Below are positions 25,293-33,460 of a stretch of 64,000 nt of DNA, one piece after another. The stretch lies in contig JAQISU010000069.1 in the NCBI GenBank assembly GCA_029339505.1, positions 9,388,001 to 9,452,000 on the forward strand, in the 5' to 3' direction. Position 1 is the first letter of the stretch, and each line of letters begins with the position of its first letter. The DNA comes from Unio delphinus (lineage: Eukaryota; Mollusca; Bivalvia; Unionida; Unionidae). The position numbers were made by a program, and so were the translations under genes. Below the pieces are notes generated by a model, which worked only from the letters and a program-made list of their open reading frames with translations, ran no database searches and was not told the origin of the DNA.

Positions 25293-25454
25293 ATGGATCT
25301 ATATTGCGTGAAGTGTAAGGCGCGTACTGGCACAGATGACTTGACGACGATTACAACTAAAAATAACCGATCAGCGCTTTCTGGTAAATGCGTACAGTGT
25401 AGTACAAAGAAATTTAGATTTGTTTCTAAACCCAAGGAACCCAAGGAACCTTAA
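25293..25454 (+). CDS. Small zinc-ribbon protein
   Basis: 53 residues with YCVKCKA and CVQCSTKKF, two CxxC pairs typical of a DUF5679-like zinc ribbon. It ends in a KPKEPKEP tail at TAA 25452-25454, just before a run of ten A. The phospholipase A2-like sequence follows at once in the -1 frame, so this may be the N-terminal domain of one longer protein broken by a single-base change. In P2 the same two parts are also adjacent. Divergent from the ATPase gene. Confidence 0.6.
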   Translation: MDLYCVKCKARTGTDDLTTITTKNNRSALSGKCVQCSTKKFRFVSKPKEPKEP

Positions 25455-25822
25455 AAAAAAAACGAGGAGGTGATATCGCTGCCAAATTAGCAAAACTCCC
25501 TGGAACCCCATGGGCAAAATACCCCGGAGAAAAACACCTTCCAGGGTATAGTTATTGTGGACCGGGAACAAGACTTGATATCAGACTCAATGATCAAAAT
25601 CAGCCCCGACCCGGTGAGGAACCAATAAACGCTATTGATAAGGCCTGTCACCATCATGATGTTGCTTATAAAAGCAGCAATTTGCAACACAGGCATCTAG
25701 CAGATGTGAAATTAATTCATGCGTTGAATTCTATCACTGATAAATCCTTCAAAGAAAAATTGGCTTCATTTTTGATAAAATCGGCTATGAAAAGTAAATT
25801 GATGTTAGGTGCTGGTAATTAA
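25451..25822 (+). CDS. Phospholipase A2-like domain (parvovirus VP1u type)
   Basis: About 120 residues with the Ca-binding loop GYSYCGPGT and the active-site helix NAIDKACHHHDVAY, where His-Asp is the expected catalytic pair; a basic C-terminus ends LGAGN. In parvoviruses this domain breaches the endosomal membrane during entry, and a similar virion role is inferred here. There is no ATG in this frame before the motif, so it probably depends on the upstream zinc-ribbon ORF (-1 frame, junction at the A10 run 25453-25462). P2 carries a decayed homologue. It ends eight bases before the integrase ATG. Confidence 0.7.
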   Translation, partial: LKKKRGGDIAAKLAKLPGTPWAKYPGEKHLPGYSYCGPGTRLDIRLNDQNQPRPGEEPINAIDKACHHHDVAYKSSNLQHRHLADVKLIHALNSITDKSFKEKLASFLIKSAMKSKLMLGAGN

Positions 25823-25829
25823 TAGCAAC

Positions 25830-26774
25830 ATGGAATCTATTTATTATTCCCCAAGAGGATACTGGAGGGGTAACGCTGCAATCAGTAATCTCGCTAGCGC
25901 CGCAAAAGTGAAAAAAACCACTGCGGCTCATTGGTTATCCAAACTGGCACTATGGCAAATTTATCTACCACCGCCTAAACAAATTCAATTCTCGCATTTT
26001 GATGTAACCGGACCCAATGAAGTTCATCAGGCTAATCTATTATTTCTGCCACATGATCGTGGTTACAAATATGCGTTAACTATAGTTGATATTGCAAGTC
26101 GATACAAAGAAGCAGAACCGTTAAAAACAAAATCGGCCACTGAAGTCGCTTCTGCATTTGAAAGGATTTATCGACGAGGTCCTCTGCACTGGCCAAATCT
26201 GTTACAAGTTGACCCGGGCAAGGAATTTCAGGGTGCAGTGTTATCTACAATGAAATATCACAATGTCGCTATCAGACGAGGGCATACTGCACTGCATCGT
26301 GATCAGGCCATTGTAGAACGATTTAATCGGATTCTTGCTGAACGGTTATTTGGATATCAATATGCAAAAGAATTCATCCAAGAAAAAAGATCCCGTGAAT
26401 GGGTGAAGAGATTACCAGGTGTAGTTACCGCACTGAATAACGAGATTACTAGAACCATCAACATGAAACCTATCAACGCGATTAAAAAGAAGTCGATACC
26501 TGAAAAACCACAAAAAGATTTCAAAGAACCAATTCTTGGTAGTAATGTCATTGTGAGGTACTTATACGAACCAGGAGAGCTAGAAGGGGATAGAAAAAGG
26601 GCTACTGATCCTATTTGGAGCGTCACTACGCATAAGATATCTAGTATAACACGATCTACGGGTAGACCTCCAATCTATAAACTGGATTCAACTGCCCCTC
26701 AACGGGGTTTTACTAGACAACAATTACAAGTGATACCCGAGGATACTCAATTGCCACCCCATGGGCTTAACTAG
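25830..26774 (+). CDS. Retrovirus-like DDE integrase, first catalytic Asp changed to Asn
   Basis: 314 residues from ATG 25830 (MESIYYSPRG). It inserts element DNA and would create the short target duplication. The rve core is clear: HQANLLFLPHD (expected Asp is Asn69), ALTIVDIASRY, LLQVDPGKEFQ (Asp128), IVERFNR (Glu163; 34 residues between). P2 has Asp at the first position (QAD), so P3 carries a GAT-to-AAT change and is probably inactive. The C-terminus (VRYLYEP...WSVTTHKI) resembles the SH3/chromo-like tail of Polinton integrases. It overlaps the HNH ORF end by eight bases (convergent). Confidence 0.9.
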   Translation: MESIYYSPRGYWRGNAAISNLASAAKVKKTTAAHWLSKLALWQIYLPPPKQIQFSHFDVTGPNEVHQANLLFLPHDRGYKYALTIVDIASRYKEAEPLKTKSATEVASAFERIYRRGPLHWPNLLQVDPGKEFQGAVLSTMKYHNVAIRRGHTALHRDQAIVERFNRILAERLFGYQYAKEFIQEKRSREWVKRLPGVVTALNNEITRTINMKPINAIKKKSIPEKPQKDFKEPILGSNVIVRYLYEPGELEGDRKRATDPIWSVTTHKISSITRSTGRPPIYKLDSTAPQRGFTRQQLQVIPEDTQLPPHGLN

Positions 26775-27081
26775 CACCCTTGCGTCTATTGCACTCAAGA
26801 CAAGTCAACATCACATTATTTCTGACATGACCGAGATTGTTATTTTTTCTGTCTACGGTGAATTGGCGAGGATCCTTATCCGAATACTGCCAACGCATTA
26901 TACAATTGCAACTCGCGCAGTGATTATTCTGTTGTTTCTTCAAAGTGATTATTAATTCAGCATCAATATCAAATTCTCGTTGTTTTTTTTTTGTCCTGTT
27001 GTTTGTAACCGGAGAGTTTTTTATCAATAATATCATTATCATCGCCAATGATTTCATTATCGCCACCAATGATTTCATCAT
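26767..27081 (-). CDS. HNH nuclease domain overlapping the helicase 3' end
   Basis: The fold is marked by NHCASCNCIMRW, FTVDRKNNNLGHV and VMLTCLECNRRKG, with Cys pairs binding a structural zinc as in endonuclease VII-type HNH proteins. The frame opens at 27081 inside the helicase gene, one base off it, and overlaps by 113 bases. The overlap contains a run of ten A (26985-26994 on the + strand as T). P2 keeps the same offset with a different sequence there, so either the HNH is a separate overlapping gene or it is reached by frameshifting. It could nick DNA for replication or recombination; this is inferred. Confidence 0.7.
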   Translation of the reverse strand: MMKSLVAIMKSLAMIMILLIKNSPVTNNRTKKKQREFDIDAELIITLKKQQNNHCASCNCIMRWQYSDKDPRQFTVDRKNNNLGHVRNNVMLTCLECNRRKGAS

Positions 27082-29767
27082 CGCCTGACTCTGTCAGGAC
27101 AATTCTTCGAAGTTGATTTATTTTTCGTACTCTAGACACTGCGAGATAGACTAAATTCGACCATTCTATGCGATTATCTACCATCCAAAGAGTTGTATCC
27201 GATATAGTCAATCCCTGTGAAGAATGTATCGTCGCTGCATAACCTAGCGTCCACGGGGATTTATTAGCACGCAATGCATCTTCAACGACATTGATATCAA
27301 CCAGCACAATATCATTTAATACTAAATTCTGTTTTTCACTTTGTCCTGGAATATCAACTTCAATATTCTGTTTTCGCGTATCCGATGGCCTATAACATAA
27401 CGGTACTGGAGGCGTTGCAAATTTTTGTTTATGCAATTCAAATAATTTCATCTGAAGTGTGTCTCTGACTATTTTTCTACTTGCAATGATCAAATCGTTT
27501 GGTCTCCACATTTCCCAGAAATCATTCATGGGAGTTTCCGAAATTATTTCACGGGTTATTTCACATTGGATTCTATCCGGTTGTAATCTAATTAGTTTCT
27601 TCAATTCTTTTAATTCATTATCAAGTGATCTGTGATCGGTATCAATTTCTTCATAATAGTCTACAAAACCCTTTAGCCATTCATGGGGGGATGCACCGAC
27701 AAATGGTGGTGGTTGCTCGTGATCACCGCACATGACGACTTTTGTATTCTTCAATAACAACCACTCAATAAATATTTTTAAGACATCTTCTGACACTGTG
27801 TCTATTTCATCCCAAATGATTATTTCAGGAATAAATTTCTCTCCCGTGCGCTCAGGAGTCCATTTATCTCCCTTCCATCGGAAAAAGCTGTGATAAGTGC
27901 AAGCATTTACCCCTCTCTGTATCATTTCTCTTGCAAGTCTATGAGTTGGTGTTAGAACAATCATGTTAGAAACGCTAGCGTTTCCACGACGGAATAACTC
28001 AATTGCCCGGGTTGTTTTTCCTGACCCGCCACAACCGTTTAAATAAACTGTTTTATACAGGCATATTGGATCAGAAATCGGTGGTGGACTAGAAAATTCT
28101 GAACACTGATTGCTTTCTAAATAATTATTTTCAATGGTAACATCTGCTGATGGAATATAATCATGAATCATTTCTTTCTTAATTCTCCATGATCCCCATT
28201 TCTCGTTGCCAGTAGCCTTAAAATCAGCCATTTTGCTATTTATGTAAAATGAGTCAGTAGCAACTCTAACTGCGGTGGTAGGAAATCTATTGATCATTGA
28301 AAACAGATTGATAGAAGCATAACCAAGCATAGAAGCTCTCAAATGTGTGTACTGCGGATGGTATCCATCATTGTAGGTAACAATTGTACCCAATTTGGTT
28401 CCATCGGACATAAATGCGTCCTTACGATTGACATATAGGCCCTTATTCGTTAAATCCGCCATTACAAAATCGTATTCAGCGTTGTCTATAATCAATCGTG
28501 AAGAATATTTCGTATTATCATCTTTGCCACCTTGGGTAAATTTACCGATTATTCTTCGTCCAAGATGTTTTGCTTCATTGTTTCTGATTTCAAATAACTG
28601 TTGGGACCAATCCATGATTTGTTGTTCATTAAAATCAGGAAACAGTTTTCGCTCTTCGCTAATTATTTTTTCTAGATCAGGGTGTGGTAACCAGACTGAT
28701 TTCTGTGCTCGATAGGATATAATTGCTTCACTGACAATTAATGATTTTAACATCTTACAATCAAGCATATACCGTAACAACACTATTGGCATCCAGTGTT
28801 TTTCAGACATGTGTTTACCAATCCAAAGATAACTACACGGATGAAGCCCTTCAGCCATTTCAAATGATACCACACAAGCGAATCCGGTTAAATCAAAATC
28901 AGGAAGTGGTCCATTAATAGCAACACGGGTCATTTCGTGTGCAGGGTGTCCAAATCGTTTGAAATATTTCTCGCATTCTCCATACCCAAGAAAACTTCCT
29001 GGATAACACGCAATCATATCAACTGAAATAACGGAATCAGAGGTGTATTTTGTGTTCCATAATCCGCCGTGGCTGTATTCAAGACAGGACAATTTGACAT
29101 CTGATAAAAACTCACTTCGTGTTGGTTTCCACGCGTTTTTCTTTCTAGCAAAATGTGCTGCAATGGATGGTACTGTAAAACAGTTTGCTAATAATTGATC
29201 GTCTTCTTCTCCGTCCTCAGAAAACTCACTAGCTAGTTGTTTCATTTGATTCTGAAGTTCTTCAGTACGGTATAATTCTCCGTTGGGCCTTACAAACTGA
29301 TCAAATCTGCATTCTTCGTCTGAATTACTATGAAATAGCCACGCTGACACAGGATCGTTTTTACTCAAATGGTAAATAGCATCAAATAATTTCTGCTCGG
29401 TAAAACATTCTTCAGGTCCCAACCCTGCTGGGGATAGATATTTTACGGTTCTATCCCGTGGAAATATTGTTACTGCAGATGACCACGCGTGCGCGTTATG
29501 ATCAATAATTTCAATGGGGGTTCCTTTTGATTGATATTTCGATTCGTATAATACTTCACCGGTGATTGTTCTTACCGATATTGGAAATCTTAATGATGTT
29601 TCTAATTTGGCTATATCCTGAATTGTTGCTCCATGCTCTTTTACCGTGAACTCCCACTCGGTTATTTTTTTTCGTCTTAGATCAGTGAGTTTATTCCCCC
29701 GGGATGCATTTGTGAAGTGTTCTATTATTCGTGTTGCTACACAATTGAGCCCTGTCGAATATTTCAT
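26969..29767 (-). CDS. Divergent family B DNA polymerase fused to SF1 helicase
   Basis: 932 residues, likely the replication engine. Residues 1-245 have no domain I recognise and no clear 3'-5' exonuclease motifs. Polymerase palm: motif A VISVDMIACYPGSF (Asp250), motif B-like RRIIGKFTQ (404-412), motif C VATDSFY (Asp505), where the usual DTDS is ATDS. Helicase: Walker A NGCGGSGKTT (Lys584), Ia LTPTHRLAREM, II IIWDEID (653-654), III MCGDHEQPPPF, V ATIHSSQGLT, VI YLAVSRV (Arg879); this is the Pif1/RecD-like UvrD_C_2 pattern. An acidic repeat tail (895-916) precedes the stop. The upstream ORF (29780-30646) is in the same frame, separated only by TAA and four codons; P2 has no stop there. Confidence 0.85.
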   Translation of the reverse strand: MKYSTGLNCVATRIIEHFTNASRGNKLTDLRRKKITEWEFTVKEHGATIQDIAKLETSLRFPISVRTITGEVLYESKYQSKGTPIEIIDHNAHAWSSAVTIFPRDRTVKYLSPAGLGPEECFTEQKLFDAIYHLSKNDPVSAWLFHSNSDEECRFDQFVRPNGELYRTEELQNQMKQLASEFSEDGEEDDQLLANCFTVPSIAAHFARKKNAWKPTRSEFLSDVKLSCLEYSHGGLWNTKYTSDSVISVDMIACYPGSFLGYGECEKYFKRFGHPAHEMTRVAINGPLPDFDLTGFACVVSFEMAEGLHPCSYLWIGKHMSEKHWMPIVLLRYMLDCKMLKSLIVSEAIISYRAQKSVWLPHPDLEKIISEERKLFPDFNEQQIMDWSQQLFEIRNNEAKHLGRRIIGKFTQGGKDDNTKYSSRLIIDNAEYDFVMADLTNKGLYVNRKDAFMSDGTKLGTIVTYNDGYHPQYTHLRASMLGYASINLFSMINRFPTTAVRVATDSFYINSKMADFKATGNEKWGSWRIKKEMIHDYIPSADVTIENNYLESNQCSEFSSPPPISDPICLYKTVYLNGCGGSGKTTRAIELFRRGNASVSNMIVLTPTHRLAREMIQRGVNACTYHSFFRWKGDKWTPERTGEKFIPEIIIWDEIDTVSEDVLKIFIEWLLLKNTKVVMCGDHEQPPPFVGASPHEWLKGFVDYYEEIDTDHRSLDNELKELKKLIRLQPDRIQCEITREIISETPMNDFWEMWRPNDLIIASRKIVRDTLQMKLFELHKQKFATPPVPLCYRPSDTRKQNIEVDIPGQSEKQNLVLNDIVLVDINVVEDALRANKSPWTLGYAATIHSSQGLTISDTTLWMVDNRIEWSNLVYLAVSRVRKINQLRRIVLTESGDDEIIGGDNEIIGDDNDIIDKKLSGYKQQDKKKTTRI

Positions 29768-29779
29768 GGGTGCTAGTTT

Positions 29780-30646
29780 TTAAATATCAGGTTTTTCATT
29801 GAGCGGATAGATCCCGTAAACAACTGCTGTGACAGGATAAGATCTTTCGTAGTAGGGTTTATCAATTCCAGTCAAAATTCCCGGTTTGGAATCCTGATTC
29901 ACGGTGACAGTTTTTTTACCCTTGAGAATGGATTCAAATTTATCCTTAATAATCCATTTGCCATTCTCACGGATAATGAATTTGATTCGGAAAAAATGAC
30001 TTTTTTCCCCAACACGTGAAATGATCACTGCTGCTTTTTCATCATTCATGGTAGCGTCAACAACACCATCAATTCGAAATGTTGACCAGCAATAAGATGC
30101 TCCATCACGCTTGAATTCATTAAAACAGTCTCTGATGGGTTTATCAAGAATTTTATTCTTGGGTGTATTAGAAACTATATCAAGATTGAATTGAGCATCC
30201 TTCCATGATGATCTCATGTTTCCGTCTATTGGGCGTTTGTTACGCTTTTTGGGTCTATCGAGATTAAATCTAGGATTGATTTTTAATAATCTCTTAAACT
30301 CTTTCATGTTTCCATCTCTTGGACGTTTTTGACGTTTTTTTGGTCTATCGATATTAAATTTAGGGTTAATTTTCAATAATCTCTTAAACTCTTTCATATT
30401 TCCGTCTCTTGGACGTTTGTTACGTTTGTTTACGTCTATTGGACGTTTTTTGGGTCTATCGAGATTAAATCTAGGATTGATTTTTAATAATCTCTTAAAC
30501 TCTTTCATGTTTCCGTCTCTTGGACGTTTTTGACGTTTTTTTGGTCTATCGAGATTAAATCTAGGATTGATTTTCAATAATCTCTTGAACTCTCTATCGG
30601 CATTGAATTTAGCATTTTTCGAAGTCAATCTCTTGAACTCCTTCAT
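29780..30646 (-). CDS. Repeat-rich N-terminal part of the replication protein
   Basis: 288 residues. The first half is about five copies of a 30-40 residue basic repeat containing EFKRLLKINPRFNLDRPKKR and RPRDGN; P2 has only one copy. The second half (CFNEFKRDGASYCWSTFRI, DATMNDEKAAVI, KPYYERSYPVTAVVYGIYPL) is conserved in P2. There it runs in frame into the polymerase, so this is probably the N-terminal region of that protein, cut off in P3 by TAA at 29780-29782. The basic repeats could bind DNA. The ATG is 24 bases from the divergent Cys-rich gene. Confidence 0.75.
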   Translation of the reverse strand: MKEFKRLTSKNAKFNADREFKRLLKINPRFNLDRPKKRQKRPRDGNMKEFKRLLKINPRFNLDRPKKRPIDVNKRNKRPRDGNMKEFKRLLKINPKFNIDRPKKRQKRPRDGNMKEFKRLLKINPRFNLDRPKKRNKRPIDGNMRSSWKDAQFNLDIVSNTPKNKILDKPIRDCFNEFKRDGASYCWSTFRIDGVVDATMNDEKAAVIISRVGEKSHFFRIKFIIRENGKWIIKDKFESILKGKKTVTVNQDSKPGILTGIDKPYYERSYPVTAVVYGIYPLNEKPDI

Positions 30647-30670
30647 GCTATATAAAAAACAAACATTTAA
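30647..30670. promoter_or_regulatory. Bidirectional intergenic promoter candidate
   Basis: 24 bp between divergent ATGs containing CTATATAAAAAAC. TATA-like A/T-rich boxes also lie immediately before other P3 starts (35404-35414, 31071-31076). No experimental support. Confidence 0.35.
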
Positions 30671-31066
30671 ATGAAAGTTTTATGTATAATGAATCACAGC
30701 AAATGGCTCATGATGGGAAATGTAACCCCGTGTAACAAATCATGCAGAAAAAATGAATACTGTAGGTATCATATGCAAAGTTTTCGACGTGGAAGTCTTG
30801 GTCCGTTACCCTGTATCCGATGTGGGGTTGGAGTTAAGGGAAGATCACAATTGTGTATTGATTGTGGTGGTAAGCGATATAGGGAATTGAAGCGTTATTA
30901 TGATAAAAGAATAAAAAATGGACAATCCATCAGAAATTTTGACCCTGAAAAGGCCCTTGACCCTGACAACATCAAGGATAAAATCATAAGAACCCCGCAA
31001 GACTATATCGAAAGATTTTCCAGTGATGTAATTATTGAACCAAACACTGAATTAGACAAACAATAG
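30671..31066 (+). CDS. Cys-rich zinc-binding protein, unknown function
   Basis: 131 residues. Cys/His pairs: CIMNHS, CNKSCRKNEYCRYH, PCIRCGVG and QLCIDCGGKRYRELKRYYDKR. The spacing fits two or three zinc sites, followed by a basic helix and a polar tail. The start could also be the internal Met at 30689 (MNHSKW), which P2 supports. First gene of the rightward arm, ten bases before the HNH-NUMOD gene, so probably co-transcribed. Could be a DNA-binding regulator; inferred only from its composition. Confidence 0.7.
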   Translation: MKVLCIMNHSKWLMMGNVTPCNKSCRKNEYCRYHMQSFRRGSLGPLPCIRCGVGVKGRSQLCIDCGGKRYRELKRYYDKRIKNGQSIRNFDPEKALDPDNIKDKIIRTPQDYIERFSSDVIIEPNTELDKQ

Positions 31067-31076
31067 AATAGTATAT

Positions 31077-31583
31077 ATGAACCAAGAATTCAGATCACAT
31101 CTAGTAATTACAAAATATGAAGCATCCAGTGATGGTACTGTCAGAAACCGTAGACTAAAGAAACCGGTCGGTGTTGTGACTAATCAAGGGTATTTTAGGT
31201 TTACTGTTAGGGAGGGAAAAGAAACGAAAAATTATCTCATTCATCGTTTCGTATTTGAATGTTTTAATGTATTGATCAAAGATGGTTTTGTTATTTACCA
31301 CAAGGATTATAATCCAAAGAATAATTCTGTATCCAATCTGCAGGCTATCACACTGAGTGAGAATTCCAAACAAGGAAAGACTGGCACTTGCAAAACGGTT
31401 GGGAAGAGACCTGTGACATCTTTGAATACAATAACTAATGAAGAAAAAATATTTTCATCTATGAATGAAGCCGGAAAATATTTCAATATCTGTCCGACTT
31501 CTGTACAAAACGTTGCAGGGAGGATTTATCGATCGGCTATTTCAAAAAAGACGGGGCAAAAAGTTCAATTTAGTTATGTCTAA
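31077..31583 (+). CDS. HNH endonuclease with C-terminal NUMOD-type DNA-binding domain
   Basis: 168 residues. N-terminal NUMOD4-like ITKYEASSDGTVRNRR, the HNH core LIHRFVFECFN then IYHKDYNPKNNSVSNLQ, and a C-terminal NUMOD1 helix-turn-helix (FSSMNEAGKYFNICPTSVQ) followed by the basic KKTGQKVQF. This is the layout of phage and NCLDV homing endonucleases; it could mobilise itself or promote recombination between element copies. The middle of the HNH reads YHKD where P2 reads DHID, so the nuclease may be weakened. TATA-like GTATAT precedes the ATG. The stop overlaps the next ATG (TAATG). Confidence 0.85.
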   Translation: MNQEFRSHLVITKYEASSDGTVRNRRLKKPVGVVTNQGYFRFTVREGKETKNYLIHRFVFECFNVLIKDGFVIYHKDYNPKNNSVSNLQAITLSENSKQGKTGTCKTVGKRPVTSLNTITNEEKIFSSMNEAGKYFNICPTSVQNVAGRIYRSAISKKTGQKVQFSYV

Positions 31584-31984
31584 TGCGTCATAATTTCCAA
31601 TTAGAGATATGTCATAATTATAGAATAATGAATTCTGAAAACATGAATAGCATCATAGTTGAAATAGCAAAATTGAAAAATCAGGATATCAAACTATCAG
31701 ATGGGTTAAATCCTGATCAAATTGTGTCTGATTTTCAGGATATAGAATACGGGGTTAGCACTAACAAATATATGCTACCCAAGAAATATGCACTCATCAA
31801 AAAAATTCAGAATTCTATTAAAGACTCTCTTTCATTTTCCAGTGACATCAGTGTGTTCGTTCCGTTGTATACTATCGTAGAAGGAATACGAAAAGAATTA
31901 GGTAACGAATACGAATTGAAAAAAGAAGTCAACTCTAAAATTAGAAACCTACGAGCATTAATTCAAGAAAATGAACAATTTTGA
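31583..31984 (+). CDS. Small unknown protein
   Basis: 133 residues from ATG 31583, overlapping the HNH-NUMOD stop by one base. A later Met at 31628 (MNSENMNS) may be the true start. Mostly charged and helical, with no motif I recognise and no transmembrane segment. Not found in P1 or P2. Last gene before the non-coding stem-loop region. Confidence 0.55.
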   Translation: MRHNFQLEICHNYRIMNSENMNSIIVEIAKLKNQDIKLSDGLNPDQIVSDFQDIEYGVSTNKYMLPKKYALIKKIQNSIKDSLSFSSDISVFVPLYTIVEGIRKELGNEYELKKEVNSKIRNLRALIQENEQF

Positions 31985-32372
31985 TTGCCCGACCATTGAT
32001 TGCCCGACCATTTTATCATTCCGACCCTCAAGAGATTTTCATTTTTTTAGCCGACCTTCAAGAGGAAATGTCAAAAATAGAATGAGGAAACTGTGGTATT
32101 AATTATTTTATATACAATTTCCACACTTTCCTCATCATTGATAGAGCTGTTAAAATAACAAAATAACACTTCTATGACCATATCAAAAATCATCCGACAT
32201 GTCAAAAAAGTGGAGAAACTGTCAGTATTATTTATTTTATATACAATTATGACACTTTCTCCATCAATGATAGAAGGTGTCTCACGATGAAATAACGCTT
32301 CCATGACCGTATCAAAAATCATCCGACATGTCAAGTGTTTTACAATTGAAAAATGGTTTCTGATTTCAAATA
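31985..32372. promoter_or_regulatory. Non-coding control region with tandem stem-loops
   Basis: Starts with two copies of TTGATTGCCCGACCA, then a 130-bp direct repeat (32068-32198 and 32199-32328) ending CATCCGACATGTCAA. Each copy has an inverted repeat: arms 32084-32096/32121-32133 and 32211-32224/32250-32263, with one identical C/C mismatch. Each loop contains TTTTATATACAAT. The only long gap between genes in P3, placed between the early-type genes and the virion block. Candidate origin, promoter or transcription boundary. Confidence 0.6.
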
Positions 32373-33427
32373 ATGGTCAATGAAGCATTAACGACCCGAT
32401 TGGCTCGTGAGCGACTAGATGCAATTAAGAAATTTATACCAATTCGCGACTCTGTAAGAAATAAACTGCAACAACGACAGAGTTTGCAAACTGATTTTGC
32501 TCTGGGGTCTGAAGAGTTGTTTAAACCAGTAACCACAGCAACGAAGGGGGTAGAGCGTGCTTTACTGGGAGATGGTCCCGAGACGGGAAAATCTGTTATT
32601 GGTGAACTTGAAAAACTAGCAGCGAAAACTGAACAAACTGAAAAAACTGATCCGAAAAAAACGACTATTTCTCTGTTGAATAAATTTACTGATCATGCTA
32701 AAATATTAATAAAAAAACCTAGTTTATTGAAATCAAAGGATTATCAAGCCTTTGGTAATTTTGCTGCTCAAAGCTATAATTCAAAAAAAGATTTTTTAAA
32801 GGACGAGTATAAAAATGATAGAATATCAAGTAATGATTGGTTCGATTATTTGTATAAACTAAATAAAGGGATTGGTCGTTTGAATAAGGATGAGATAGGA
32901 TACAAGGAATTTAAAAAGGGAATTAGTTATTATAAAAGAGAACAAATAGAAGAGCGACAACGAGAAATAGAAGAACGGCAAGAACTAAAACGTCAAACAC
33001 CAACACGTAGACAAACAAGAAGACAAAAAAACAACAACTACCACCTGATGATGATGATGATTTAGAAGAACGACGTCAAACACCAACACGGAGACAAAAA
33101 AAACAACAACTACCACCTGATGATGATGATGATGATACTCTTGATTATTTACAAACCACGGATACAGACAAACTAGATGAAGCAACTGGTTATAGCGGAA
33201 GTGGATTATGAAATCCAAGGATTGGAAACACTTGTCCTGATAGTGTTATCAATGATATATCACGATTAGATGTTCTTGTAGGAGGATTCCGAGCTGGAAA
33301 TAATTCACCGGAAATAATTAATGAAGCAGCTGATATCTGTAGACGGTTATTTGCCGGCGGTATCATGGATATCAAAACCTATCGAGATTTCATTGACGAG
33401 TTAGCAAATGGGTATCATAGCGATTAA
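32373..33427 (+). pseudogene. Basic coiled-coil virion protein, two breaks
   Basis: The open frame from ATG 32373 encodes RLDAIKKFIPIRDSVRN, a Gln/Lys-rich coiled region, then Arg/Gln-rich repeats (ERRQTPTRRQ) and Asp runs coded by GAT repeats. The frame is lost near 33025-33032 in a 7-A run; the neighbouring repeat copy has 8 A. In the continuing frame there is an in-frame TGA at 33208-33210, after which a conserved domain (DISRLDVLVGGFRAGNN, FIDELANGYHSD) runs to 33427. P1 has the same C-terminal domain. Whether both breaks are real or one is an assembly error cannot be told here. Function unknown. Confidence 0.65.
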
Positions 33428-33460
33428 ATAACAATTGAAAACACTATTGTTTTTATAATA

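Noticed and set aside
25440..25470. Programmed -1 frameshift joining zinc ribbon and PLA2
   Set aside because: The zero-frame stop lies before the A-run, so a slip on the run could not help, and P2 shows a different offset.
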